From: Roseiarcus sp963816065
GTDB lineage: Bacteria > Pseudomonadota > Alphaproteobacteria > Rhizobiales > Beijerinckiaceae
DNA: 64,000 nt
Reading direction: 5' to 3'
Assembly (NCBI GenBank): GCA_963816065.1
Contig: CAWFJG010000029.1
Span: 372,001-436,000, forward strand
Shown: one piece after another, positions 1 through 8,674 of the stretch
Numbering within the stretch: the stretch's first letter is position 1
How the letters are laid out: each line of letters opens with the position of its first letter
Made by a program: the position numbers and the translations under genes
The notes under the pieces: model-generated
Seen by the model: the letters and a program-made list of their open reading frames with translations, nothing else
Databases searched by the model: none
What the model was told of the DNA's origin: nothing

Positions 1-152
1 CAGGCGATCCGGAAGGCCGCCTCTTCCTGCCGCGGATCCTCCGCGTGCGCGGCGTAGGCCGCGTTGAACGCCTCGCGGAAAATGTCCTGCGCGTGATCCG
101 GCAGATGATTTCGGACAGAAGGCGGGAGATCGCCGTTCGCGCGGTAGGGCGT
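1..152 (-). CDS. chaB: ChaB family protein, N-terminal part (cut by window start)
   Basis: The minus strand from 152 down reads PYRANGDLPPSVRNHLPDH and then AQDIFREAFNAAYAAH, which is the start of the small ChaB family (E. coli ChaB begins MPYKTKSDLP). The C-terminus lies outside the window. No ATG, GTG or TTG exists in frame at the expected start. The codon in the Met position is ACG (150-152), preceded at good spacing by a purine-rich AAGGGGAG. The gene follows the DUF465 gene by only 13 bases, so the two probably form an operon. ChaB proteins are small acidic cytoplasmic proteins linked to cation transport regulation in E. coli; the function here is not known. A sequencing error changing ATG to ACG is the simplest alternative to a non-canonical start. 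Confidence 0.8.
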
Positions 153-165
153 GAGACGCTCCCCT

Positions 166-387
166 TCAGGCGATGATATCGGGCGTCAGTTGATCTTCGA
201 GCAGGACAAGCTTGTCGCGCAGCATCAGCTTTCGCTTCTTGAGGCGCTGCAATTGCAGCCGATCGGCGGCCCCGCCGGCCTCGCTGAGCGCCTCGATCGC
301 CGCGTCGAGATCGCGGTGCTCCTCGCGCAACCGTTCGATCTGGGCGACCACGGCGGCGCGTTCCTCCTGGGTCAACTCCCTTTCCAT
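166..387 (-). CDS. DUF465 (YdcH-like) small coiled-coil protein
   Basis: A 73-residue protein starting MERELTQEERAAVVAQIERL. It is predicted to be two charged amphipathic helices containing the LQRLKKRKLMLRDKLVLLED segment that marks the DUF465/YdcH family. Proteins of this family are 60-90 residues long and of unknown biochemical role. The open frame extends further upstream to 555, but that extension is Arg/Ala-rich with no resemblance to the family, so the internal ATG at 385-387 is preferred. It lies directly upstream of chaB on the same strand, and a second DUF465 gene lies divergently about 290 bases away. Confidence 0.85.
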   Translation of the reverse strand: MERELTQEERAAVVAQIERLREEHRDLDAAIEALSEAGGAADRLQLQRLKKRKLMLRDKLVLLEDQLTPDIIA

Positions 388-677
388 CGTTTTCACCACG
401 CGACCAATCCGACGACGCTCTGCGCGCCTCGCGTCCGACCGACTATGGGCGCGACGGCCGGCCGAGGCAAGGCTCTTGGCGGGCCGCGACGGCGCTCCGG
501 CGCGCCAAGGGCAGGTTCGGCCTGCGCCCGGAACGGCCGGCCGTCCGGCGGCCAAATCTCCCGTCGGACGACGCTCTTTCGGGACCCTGAATTCGCAGTC
601 AATGCGCCATTTTGCCGCTTGCGCGCGCCGTCCGATGTGTCACACTTTCGTCGTTTAGGATGATACGGAGCAGTTCC

Positions 678-866
678 ATGTCGATCAACTCGCATCTCAA
701 TGAGCTGGTGCGCCGTCATCAGGCGATTGAAGAAGCGATTATGGCCGAAGAAAGTCATCCATCGGCTGACGACGTCAAGGTCCACGAACTGAAAGTGAAG
801 AAACTCCATCTCAAGGACCAAATCGAACGGCTGAGGCACGAGGCCGAGGCGACCGCCGCACACTGA
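678..866 (+). CDS. DUF465 (YdcH-like) small coiled-coil protein
   Basis: A 62-residue protein (MSINSHLNELVRRHQAIEEA...) with the DUF465 pattern: an N-terminal helix, a short acidic loop, then HELKVKKLHLKDQIERL. The ATG at 678 follows a GGAGCAG Shine-Dalgarno sequence; the open frame before it (from 612) has no family match. It is divergent from the other DUF465 gene at 166-387. Pairs of unlike DUF465 genes are common in alphaproteobacteria. The two proteins share only the family pattern, so this is not a recent duplication. Function unknown. Confidence 0.88.
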   Translation: MSINSHLNELVRRHQAIEEAIMAEESHPSADDVKVHELKVKKLHLKDQIERLRHEAEATAAH

Positions 867-908
867 GGCGACGGCGGGCACGAGGGCAGATCAAGGGGAG
901 AGGGGCGA

Positions 909-2067
909 TCACGGGTCGGGCGCACGGACGGCGTCACGCCACTCCGCGGCGACCTGCGGGTCGGTTTCCTTCTCCGCCCGTGCGGCGGCGAGTTCGGCGA
1001 AATTGTCTTCCGCAAGCGTGCGCGCCAGAGCCCAGACGGCGGCGCCGCGAAATCAGCGGTTGGTCGGCGGCGAGCAGGCTGAGCGCGGCGTCGACGAGCG
1101 CCGGGTCGCGGGCGTTGCCGATTGCGACGAGGACGTTGCGCAGGAAGCGGGCGCGTCCGATCCGCTTGATCGGCGAGCCGGAGAAGCGGGCCCGGAACGC
1201 AGGCTCGTCAAGCCCCGCCAGTTCTCCGAGCGCGGGGGCGTTCAAATCTTCGCGGGCCGCGAGCTTCGCCTCCCGGCCGATGCTGGCGAATTTGTTCCAA
1301 GGGCAGACGGCGAGGCAATCGTCGCAGCCGAAGATCCGATTGCCGATCGCCGGCCGCAGAGCCCGCGGGATCGGGCCTTGGCGCTCGATCGTGAGATAGG
1401 AGATGCAACGCCGCGCGTCGAGCCGGTAGGGCGCCGGAAAGGCGCCCGTCGGGCAGACGTCGAGACAAGCGCGGCAGGTCCCGCAACGATCGGTTTCCGG
1501 CGCGTCCGGCGCAAGCTCGAGGTCGGTCAGGATCGCGCCGAGGAACAGCCACGAGCCGAACTCGCGCGACACCAGGTTTGTGTGCTTGCCTTGCCAGCCG
1601 ATCGCGGCGCGGGCCGCGAGCGGCTTCTCCATCAGCGGCGCGGTGTCGACAAACACCTTCACATCGGCTTTTGCAGGCCGCGCGGCCGCGACCAGCCAGG
1701 CCGCGAGTTCCTTCAGCTTGCCCTTGATCACGTCGTGGTAGTCGCGATGGCGGGCGTAGACCGAGATTGCGCCGCAAGTCCTGCGCTCGATCGCGGCGAG
1801 CGGATTCTCCGTCGGGCCGTAGTTGAGCCCGAGCATCACCAGGCTCCTGGCGTCTTGCATCAACGCCCGCGGATCGGCGCGCCGCTGAAAGGTGTCCGCC
1901 ATCCACCCCATGTCGCCCTCAGCCCCGTCGGCGAGCCAGGCGGCGAGGCGCTCGCCCATCTCCGGCGACGGATCGGCCGACGTCACCCCGCAGGCCTCGA
2001 AGCCGAGCGCGCGCGCCTTGGCCTTGAGCGCCGCGACGATCGCCGGCCGGCCTCGCGCGCCGGTCAT
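909..2067 (-). CDS. queG: Epoxyqueuosine reductase QueG (one frameshift near the C-terminus)
   Basis: QueG catalyses the last step of queuosine synthesis, reducing epoxyqueuosine to queuosine in tRNA with a cobalamin cofactor and two [4Fe-4S] clusters. Both cluster motifs are visible: CGTCRACLDVCPTGAF and CDDCLAVCPW. The start at MTGARGRPAIVAAL (2067) gives about 385 residues, the usual length. The continuous frame stops at 934 with an Arg-rich tail. After one extra base near 1048-1050 (an AAA run on the plus strand) the other frame gives GAAVWALARTLAEDNFAEL and ends at 909, as the family requires. Removing one base restores the whole protein, so this is either a sequencing insertion or a very recent mutation. 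Confidence 0.9.
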
Positions 2068-2127
2068 CGGCGCGTCCGATCGGCGGGGCGCACGCCAAGT
2101 CCCGGGCGACCGCACGGCGAGCGGCCG

Positions 2128-2325
2128 TTACGGCGACAATGTCCAGCGCGGCTTCCTGATCTTTTCGAGGACAAGCACAATCTCGTAGCAGCCCACCGGA
2201 TGGCGGTCGAGGGGGAGCTCATCGTCTTCGTCGAAGTCATTCTCCTCGAGACGCCGCAGCCGGTCGCTGTCGCGGGAATATCGGCGGGAAGGCTGGCCAG
2301 CGTGTACAATCGCCTGTGGTTTCGG
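2128..2325 (-). other. Possible small ORF upstream of queG, no canonical start codon
   Basis: An open minus-strand frame ends PVGCYEIVLVLEKIRKPRW before a TAA at 2128, preceded by an acidic stretch (LEENDFDEDDELPL). Codon use looks coding. There is no ATG, GTG or TTG between the upstream stop (2326-2328) and the acidic stretch, so the start may be lost through a frameshift. It ends about 60 bases before queG begins, on the same strand. I do not recognise it. Confidence 0.3.
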
Positions 2326-2868
2326 CTAGGCTTCGAGGGGGGACGAGGTCGAGGAGGTTAGGGACGTTGAGCGGGTCTTGCAATTGGCCTCTCGGGACGT
2401 GCGGTCACGGGTCGTTTGCAAGGACCGCTCGCTGCTGGCGAAGATCGCGCGGCAAAGCCGGAGGGTGTCGTGTGGGGACCAAAGGACAGAGCGATTTTTC
2501 CGCCGCTCGCCGCCCCCTTTCAGCGTTGCTTGAGCGGGTCGCTTTCAGGGCCGGTTCGGCCAACGCCTTGCGCGCCGGGGCAAGATAAAATCTAACGCGT
2601 TCACATAAAGCACGGTCGAAGAGTCATTTTGTTGTCGGCCGCTTCTCTACGTCTCGCACTCGGGGAATACAGCTTTCAATTGCGCGGGTGCTGAAGGGTT
2701 CATTCACGTTGAGTTTCGCCAGGGGCCCCCGCGGCAAACTTTTGCGGGACGCCGCCGCCGGGCGTTTCACTCTCGGGCGCGCGTTGCGTCGCCGGCTCCG
2801 CGTCGTGACACACGACGAACGACTCTTCGGAATTCAGGGACAGCTCATACAGGAGATTTGGCGCCGAC
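2326..2868. other. Intergenic stretch, no convincing gene
   Basis: About 540 bases between the possible ORF upstream of queG and the methyltransferase. The open frames present (for example 2316-2588 and 2688-2966 on the plus strand) are Arg/Ser-rich, run into the next gene out of frame and resemble no family. I see no RNA gene or clear terminator. Base composition falls towards the methyltransferase, consistent with the boundary of a transferred segment. Confidence 0.5.
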
Positions 2869-4075
2869 ATGGACTCCGCTCTCAAAAAAAGGTTTCGCGA
2901 GCTCCCACCGCTACGGAAGGCCGCGGAAATTCAAGCGACGTGCAAGATTTGTGGACGCTCGTCTAAATTATTTGACGTCGTAGACTTTAATAAGCACTGC
3001 TCGTCGACACCATATTATTTTGGTTACTCAGGAATACAGGTGCCTTATTTTCGTTGTACATTTTGCGAATGCCTATTTACTCCGCTCATCGACGACTGGA
3101 AGCAAGATGATATTGCAGCATATATTTATAATGACGACTATATCCTGGTAGATCCGGAATACATTGATAAGCGAGCCCAGGACCAAGCGAAACACGTCTC
3201 AAAACTACTTGATGGCCATAAAGGGTTGCGAATTCTTGATTACGGTTCCGGATCGGGAAAATTCGCGCACTATATGCGAGAGTTCGGATATGAGTTGGTC
3301 GCCAGCTACGACCCATTTGCCAACCCCAATAGGCCGCAAGGTCCGTTCGATTTGGTCACGGCCTTCGAAGTCGTCGAACACTCGCCGCAACCTCTGGATA
3401 CGTTCCGTGAGATGAAGGACTTCTTGACGGCGGATGGGGCTATTGTCATCAGCCAGACCATTCAGCCAAAAAATATTGACGAAATTCGATGCGCTTGGTG
3501 GTACGCTGCGCCTAGAAATGGCCACGTCACAACTTATAGTGAAATGACTTTCGCAGTCATCGCAGAGAAGCTGTCTCTCGAATTCCATAAGGGGGTCAGC
3601 GCATTTGCTTTCACAACCGACCCCCTCTCTCCGGCGCTCGAGCGAATGGCGGCCACGATTGGCCCGAAATTCTCAGCGCGCACTCTCGGCGCCCCTGACG
3701 CGATCCAGGCGGCGTCGAGACAATGGGAAGGGATCGAAAAGCTCCACGACAAGACCCGCTTTCGGTGGAGCGCGTCGGACCGGATCGAATGGACCGATTG
3801 CCCGATCAAGAGGGGAGTCTAACCGCTTCGTCGTGCCTTTTGTCATGCAGGTGCAGCAAGGGTTTTCGAACGGCTGCGTTTTCGCGATCGATGGGGCTGA
3901 AGTTGCGACGTCCGTGACCAACAGGACGCTGGTCGCGGACGTGGAATCCGCGGAGAACCGGACGATCACCCTGACGCTGAAATGCCCTGCTCCGGTACGC
4001 CCGTGCGACATCGGAGGCGCAGCCGACGCCCGTCGTCTCGGGCTGGCGATTCCGCTTCTCGGAGACGAGCCCTAG
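2869..4075 (+). CDS. SAM-dependent methyltransferase with N-terminal zinc knuckle and C-terminal domain (one frameshift)
   Basis: Residues about 25-70 carry two Cys pairs (CKICGRSSKLF and CTFCECLF) that could bind zinc. Then comes a class I methyltransferase core with motif I RILDYGSGSGKFAHYM and a late FDLVTAFEVVEHSPQPL, as in the Methyltransf_23 group acting on sugars, lipids or small molecules. The continuous frame stops at 3822. One base further (a GGGG run near 3816) another frame continues RFVVPFVMQVQQGFSNG to DARRLGLAIPLLGDEP and stops at 4075. That is a plausible C-terminal beta-sandwich-like domain seen in glycan-locus proteins. Removing one G gives a single protein of about 401 residues. 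Base composition is more AT-rich than its neighbours, suggesting acquisition. The exact substrate is unknown. Confidence 0.75.
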
Positions 4076-4207
4076 AGCCGGACGTGGGCCCAATTCCGAC
4101 GACAACGATGGACATAGGTCCGGGGGAACGCCTGCGTTTCGCGCCCAGTGAAGGCGACGCTGTTCAGGGGCCGCTCCAATAGGGTTCGACTCAAACAAAT
4201 TCCCCTA

Positions 4208-5554
4208 TCAATGGGGTATCCGCAGGGGCAGCTTGTCCGGCGGCGGAGCGGGAGACTTGAGCATCAGGGACATCTCTCTGAGCACCTGCAGATACCAGTC
4301 GGAAGGAAGCTTGCAGCCGTCCGCGTCGAGACTGAGCATCGGCGGCTCGCGCGGGTCGTCCGCGGGCGTGGCGAGCTTGTACATGGCCGTGCCTTCGTCG
4401 ACTTCGTCGAACATCGCGACATACAGCATGTTTGCCCCGTCCTTCTTTTCGCGGGCGGCCTGCGACCAGATGAACTGCCCGCAGTCGCGCGGCACGCTGT
4501 TGAAGGGCTTGGGATCGGGTCTTCCCTCGGAAATGAATATGTTGTGCTGGGACGTTCCGGGATAAACGACCGGCATGAACTCGATGGAGTCACGCTTTGT
4601 CTCAGCCAGGTCAGGCTGGATTCGCTCTACCGAGAACTTGTCGAAGCTGTGTTTGTCTTTATAGCGCCCAACGGTCCATGGGCTGACAATGTCAAAGCTC
4701 CGGTACACCTGCGCCCATTCGGGGCCGGATTGGACGTCATAATTCAGGGTGCGCCAGCCCGAGCCGCCGGTGAGGATCAGTGTGAGTCCACCGTAGGGAG
4801 CGCTCGCTTCGCGCAACTGCCGCACGACCTCGAGCGTCTCCTCAGCCGTGCCCTGTCGGCCCGCGAGGCCGGGCCCCGCGATCGCCAGGACCGGACGGCC
4901 ATGGTGAAACTGATAGCTTGGGTGCTTTGTCACGCCTTCGGCCAGCAGTTTCTTCCAATCCTCGACCAGGACATGCCGCCACTCTTTCGCGGACGCCCCA
5001 GCGATATCGTACATGACGTAAAATCCGCGTCCGGTCGCGTCGGCGGCGGCGAGCGCATTGTGAAGGACTGTGTCCCATCCTTGCCGCATGACCGCCGGCC
5101 GCTCGGGCGCAATCCCGATGACAAATCTCTGCAATGCCGCGACATCGACTTCGTAGTCGGCCATCCATTGAAATTGCCGAAGAACGGTCTTCGGATTTTG
5201 GTCCGAATAGAGGACGAAGGGGCGGCCATCCCTCGTCGTGAACGGGGTCGGACAGCGTTCTTCGGGCGTGAGTTCACTGGTGTCCGGAGCAAGGTCGAAG
5301 TGAATTTGCTCCGGGGTGACATTGTCGTCGCCTGATCCCGGTCTGTTCGTGAACCAATGTCCCCACCTGTGGTTTGAGCCGGCGTCCTTGGGGCACATGA
5401 ACCAGCCCTGAAAGCCGACGACCAAACGATTGGCGAGCGTATCGTGTTTCGAATGCGCCGGGGGCGTCTGGTCGGATTCCGCACCGGCTGCAAAAGGCGC
5501 TGGACTCAGCGCAACCATGACGGCGAATAAGCCAGCGCTGGATCGAAAGTTCAT
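4208..5554 (-). CDS. Secreted glycoside hydrolase, GH71/GH99-like
   Basis: A 448-residue protein with a clear signal peptide (MNFRSSAGLFAVMVALSPAP, cleavage near AAGA-ES). The start at 5554 follows a GGAGCTTCA ribosome site; the longer open frame upstream is out of context. The mature protein begins with VVGFQGWFMCPKDAG and RWGHWFTNRP, and has AEGVTKHPSYQFHHGRPVL, SPWTVGRYKDK and ANMLYVAMFDEVDEGTAMYK. These are the landmarks of the GH71/GH99-like (beta/alpha)8 group annotated as alpha-1,3-glucanases, endo-mannosidases or xylosidase/arabinosidase-like. It is the distal gene of a minus-strand run with the two beta-helix proteins, pointing to extracellular polysaccharide processing. Specificity cannot be read from the sequence. 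Confidence 0.8.
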   Translation of the reverse strand: MNFRSSAGLFAVMVALSPAPFAAGAESDQTPPAHSKHDTLANRLVVGFQGWFMCPKDAGSNHRWGHWFTNRPGSGDDNVTPEQIHFDLAPDTSELTPEERCPTPFTTRDGRPFVLYSDQNPKTVLRQFQWMADYEVDVAALQRFVIGIAPERPAVMRQGWDTVLHNALAAADATGRGFYVMYDIAGASAKEWRHVLVEDWKKLLAEGVTKHPSYQFHHGRPVLAIAGPGLAGRQGTAEETLEVVRQLREASAPYGGLTLILTGGSGWRTLNYDVQSGPEWAQVYRSFDIVSPWTVGRYKDKHSFDKFSVERIQPDLAETKRDSIEFMPVVYPGTSQHNIFISEGRPDPKPFNSVPRDCGQFIWSQAAREKKDGANMLYVAMFDEVDEGTAMYKLATPADDPREPPMLSLDADGCKLPSDWYLQVLREMSLMLKSPAPPPDKLPLRIPH

Positions 5555-5740
5555 TGAAGCTCCTTGTCGAATGGACGCAGAGCAAAGCGGAACAGGGAGA
5601 ATACGCAGATATGATGGCGGATGCTTCGACACACGCCTTGTCGCGAGTAGCAGGTGCGGGCGAACGAGGCGTTCTTCGCTGCCGCGTGACGCCGCTGCTC
5701 GCCGTCGTGAGCGGGAACCTCGCGACTCGTGTCGGTCGGT

Positions 5741-5783
5741 GAAAAAGCGAAACCGGGCGGCATTCCCTTCCATGGTCGCCCGG
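5741..5783 (-). terminator. Rho-independent terminator after beta-helix gene 1
   Basis: Read on the minus strand, CCGGGCG (5777-5783) pairs with CGCCCGG (5753-5759) and is followed by TTTCGCTTTTTC. It sits just past the stop of the 5797-8335 gene and so separates that gene from the downstream glycoside hydrolase. Confidence 0.6.
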
Positions 5784-5796
5784 CGTTGGTCGTGGC

Positions 5797-8335
5797 TCAG
5801 TAGCCCATGCATTTCCACGCGACGACGTCGTTTGCCGCCACGGTGGCGGAGAACGTGGCGGAGGTCGTCGTAGTCGCCGTCTGGTTGATCAGGTCGGTCG
5901 GCGTCGTCATGTCGTGCGCATCGCAGACGTAACCATTCGGCTGGGTCGCCGCGAAGGTCAGAGTGACGGAGCCGCACGAGCACGCCGCCGACGCCTTGAA
6001 GCTGCCTGCGGCCTGACCGCCAAGCAGGGCCTTGACGGAACACGTTCCGGATGCGGTCGGCGCCGCGGTCAAGCCGCCTGCTCCGATCGCGCCGGTGATC
6101 TGGGTGATCGTGTTCGTCCCCTCCGTGCCCAGGATGACGTTGCCGCCCGTGGCGATCTGGATGGCGTCCTTCACGGTGCTCGCGTCGCGAATGGCAAAAG
6201 GATTCCCAGGCTCGTTCCCCGCCTGCCCGACGCGCCAGCCGGCCGTTCCGCTGACGTCATAGAACGTCCACGCAGCGAAGCCTGAGCCTGTCTGCACAAC
6301 GGGGCTTGTGTTCGAAGTCGCCGACAAAGAGCCAATCGTTATGGCCCCCGTCAGGTTCATCGGATAGGCGCTGTTGAGCGGGCGGAAGAGGGTGGCCGCG
6401 CCGCCGCCGCCCGGCTGGAATTCGAGGGCGTCGGCGTTTGCGCCAAGGTCGCGGATGGCGAAGGGGCTGCCCGAGACCGCGCCCATCTGGCCAACCTGCC
6501 AGCCGGACGTACCGCCGACCTGATAGGTGTTCGTGGCGCTGTAGCCCGCGCCCGTTTCCGTCGTTGCTCCCATGTTCGCGGTCGCGGAGAGCATGCCAAT
6601 CGTCATTGGCCCGGTGAGGTTCAGCGCATAAGCGGAATCGAGGTTGCGAAAGAGCGTGATGTCGCCGCCGGCCGCGCCTTCGAGAATATCGGTGCTGGTG
6701 CTCGCGTCGCGGATGCCGAACAGCCCGGTCGAGAGTTGCCCGACCCGCCAGCCGGACGTTCCCGAAACCTGATAGAAGTCCCAGGCGTTTGCACCGATCG
6801 GCGCGTAGACCGAAAAGACAGCGTTGCCGCTGAGGCTGGTCAGCGAGGCGTTCGGCGACGTGATCGCGAAGGCGCCCTGGACGTTGGCGTTGATGGGGCC
6901 GGCGGTGTTGCCGTAGGGCTGGACGCCGTTGGTCATGACGTTCGTCGTGGCGGCCGCCGCCTCGACGCCCCAGCCGTGGCCGGCGTTGCCGGCCTGCCAA
7001 GCGGCGCAGGTGGTCGCGAGGCTGGAGTTGCCGTTGTTGTTGATCGCGGTCGCGGGCGAAAAGAGGACGTGGGTCGTCGTATCCTGAACGTACACGCCCG
7101 AGCCGCAGTTGTTGTAGACCTTGTTTCCCCGCATCTCGACGTCGCCGTTGATCCAGCTTTGAATCACGACGCCGTGCCCCGTCAGGGTCGAGGCTTCCCA
7201 CCCCGCAACGTCGATCGTGCCGCCGCTGGCGATCGTGTCGTTGACGATCAGGCCGGCGTTCTGGTTGGTGTCGGAGGCGCAGGTCGAGCCGAGATTGAAC
7301 TCGCGGTTGCCTGTCGAGACGATCGAATTGTCGATGCGGATGCCTGCCAGATTGTTGTGAATGTTCGTCGAATCGCAACGCAGGCCGCCGATTCCGCCCG
7401 CCATGTGGAAGCCGTTGGCGAAGCCCTTCGCCGCCGAATTGACAACGACGCCGCCGATATCGCCGCCGAACAGGAGAAGTTGCGCCGCGCCGCTCTGCGC
7501 CGAGTTGACGCGCAGGCCGTCGCCGCAGTTCTGCTTCGAGAAGGCGCGAGGGCCGTACATATTGACGCCGCCGACTCCGTCGAACCAGAAGCCGCCGCAG
7601 AGGTTCCCGGCGTTCGAGGCGATCGAATTCACGTCGTCGGCGAAGACGTTCGACACGACGCTGTCGAACAGGCCGTGCAGATGCAAAGCGTAGCCGCCCG
7701 TCATCACCGTGTTGGAAACGATGCTGAAGTCGGCGAGCGTAACGTGGGTGTCGCCGACGCCCGTCCCCGTGCCGAAGGTGAGAAGGTCGGAAGTCGTGCT
7801 CGCGCCTTTGTACGTGAAGATCGTCGCGCCCGATGCGGCGCCGGTTATGGTCAGCGCGTTGACCGGGGCGATGGTCAGGGGCGTCGAGAACAGACAGGTC
7901 CCCGCCGGCGCCACCAGGCGGACGTTGGCGGCCGCCTTGTTCAGCCAGTTCTGGATCGCCGCCGTGTCGTCGGTCGCGCCATCGCATTTCGCGCCGAAGT
8001 CGGTCTTGAGATTGAAGGTGACGCCAAAATCGGTGGCCCGGTTGGAAAGGCTCGTGCCGACGGGCGCGCCCATGCCGGTGACATTGCCGGCGGCGCATCC
8101 GGAGCCCGCATCCTGGATGCCGTTCGCGCCCCAGACGAGACAGTCTCCAGGCTTTACGGTTCCGCCAAGCAGAGGCAAACCGCCGCTGGAATTCACCGGA
8201 TTGCCGAGCGCCGTCGATAGACCGGAGCCGAGCGAAACGACGGCGGGAAGTCGGCGACGCCGGGCCGACGAAAAGTTGCGCGTGCGCCGGCGGCGCCAGG
8301 CCTGCGAGGGCGACGAAGAGGAGATAGCGTTTCAC
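5797..8335 (-). CDS. Secreted right-handed beta-helix protein 1 (pectate-lyase-3 fold; one frameshift)
   Basis: A GTG start at 8335 follows GGAGGACTATT and encodes the signal peptide VKRYLLFVALAGLAPPAHA. Frame is lost near 8250: one extra C in a CCC run shifts the reading. After correction it continues SLGSGLSTALGNPVNSSGG through the open frame that begins at 8196. Residues about 75-130 carry the Pectate_lyase_3 entry signature FGAKCDGATDDTAAIQNWLN. Next is a long N/G/V-rich beta-helix with right-handed coil repeats (ADDVNSIASNAGNLCGGFWF, NKVYNNCGSGVYVQD). Then come three repeats of about 85 residues with GWRVGQ and FAIRDAS, and a Cys-containing terminal module ending NDVVAWKCMGY. About 845 residues in total. 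The neighbour at 8675-11224 is a paralogue. The role is probably surface or exopolysaccharide-related, as enzyme or structural protein; the family alone does not decide. Confidence 0.78.
6130..6800 (-). repeat. Three C-terminal repeats of about 85 residues in beta-helix protein 1
   Basis: Units begin with a Y/F-x-V-x-G-T-S/A-G-W-R/Q-V-G-Q motif at roughly 6780, 6530 and 6265 on the minus strand, each followed by F-A/G-I-R-D and a Gly-rich segment. Spacing is about 250-260 bases. The paralogue at 8675-11224 has only two such units. Confidence 0.65.
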
Positions 8336-8354
8336 AATAGTCCTCCGTTCCCGG

Positions 8355-8372
8355 GCTCTCGATATCGAGAGC
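8355..8372. promoter_or_regulatory. Perfect 18-bp palindrome in the leader of beta-helix gene 1
   Basis: GCTCTCGAT followed directly by its complement ATCGAGAGC, 20 bases upstream of the GTG start and just before the ribosome site. The corresponding position in the paralogue leader (about 11240-11265) holds a degenerate version around CGAGAGCGCG. It could be an operator or an RNA hairpin; nothing in the sequence distinguishes these. Confidence 0.4.
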
Positions 8373-8556
8373 GCGGGCAGCTGGTTGCGATTGAGGGTTG
8401 AGGGAGAGGCCCTTGTTCAGATGGACGTCATTCGGCGGCGAGCTAGGCCACGGCGCGCCGCTGAAGTTCTCTCTTCACGGAGAGCGAGAGCCGCCCTGGA
8501 GAGCGAGCCAATTCCCTCTGAGCTTTTTCTCAAGACCGGCGCAGCGGCTCGTGAAG

Positions 8557-8573
8557 TTGTTCATTGTTTGTTC
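8557..8573. promoter_or_regulatory. Direct repeat TTGTTC-N5-TTGTTC upstream of beta-helix gene 1
   Basis: TTGTTC occurs at 8557-8562 and 8568-8573, an 11-base period (GAACAA repeats on the gene strand), 222 bases upstream of the start codon. The same arrangement stands 225 bases upstream of the paralogous gene. Conservation of both spacing and sequence suggests a shared regulator-binding site of the tandem-half-site kind used by OmpR/PhoB-type regulators; the regulator is not identified. Confidence 0.5.
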
Positions 8574-8674
8574 TAGCCCTGACGTCGGCCGGCGACCCGG
8601 GGGGCGAGTTCCATGTTTCATTGGCGCGCGGTGACCAGGGCTCATTCCCCCGACCGGCGCCATCCCGCGACGGG

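Noticed and set aside
1003..2361. Long plus-strand ORF of 452 codons
   Set aside because: It is antisense to queG, Arg-rich, has no family pattern, and queG on the other strand has clear iron-sulfur motifs.
6257..8335. Minus-strand ORF of 692 codons starting with the beta-helix signal peptide
   Set aside because: Only its first 30 or so codons are genuine; after the frameshift near 8250 it is an Arg-rich shadow of the real beta-helix frame.
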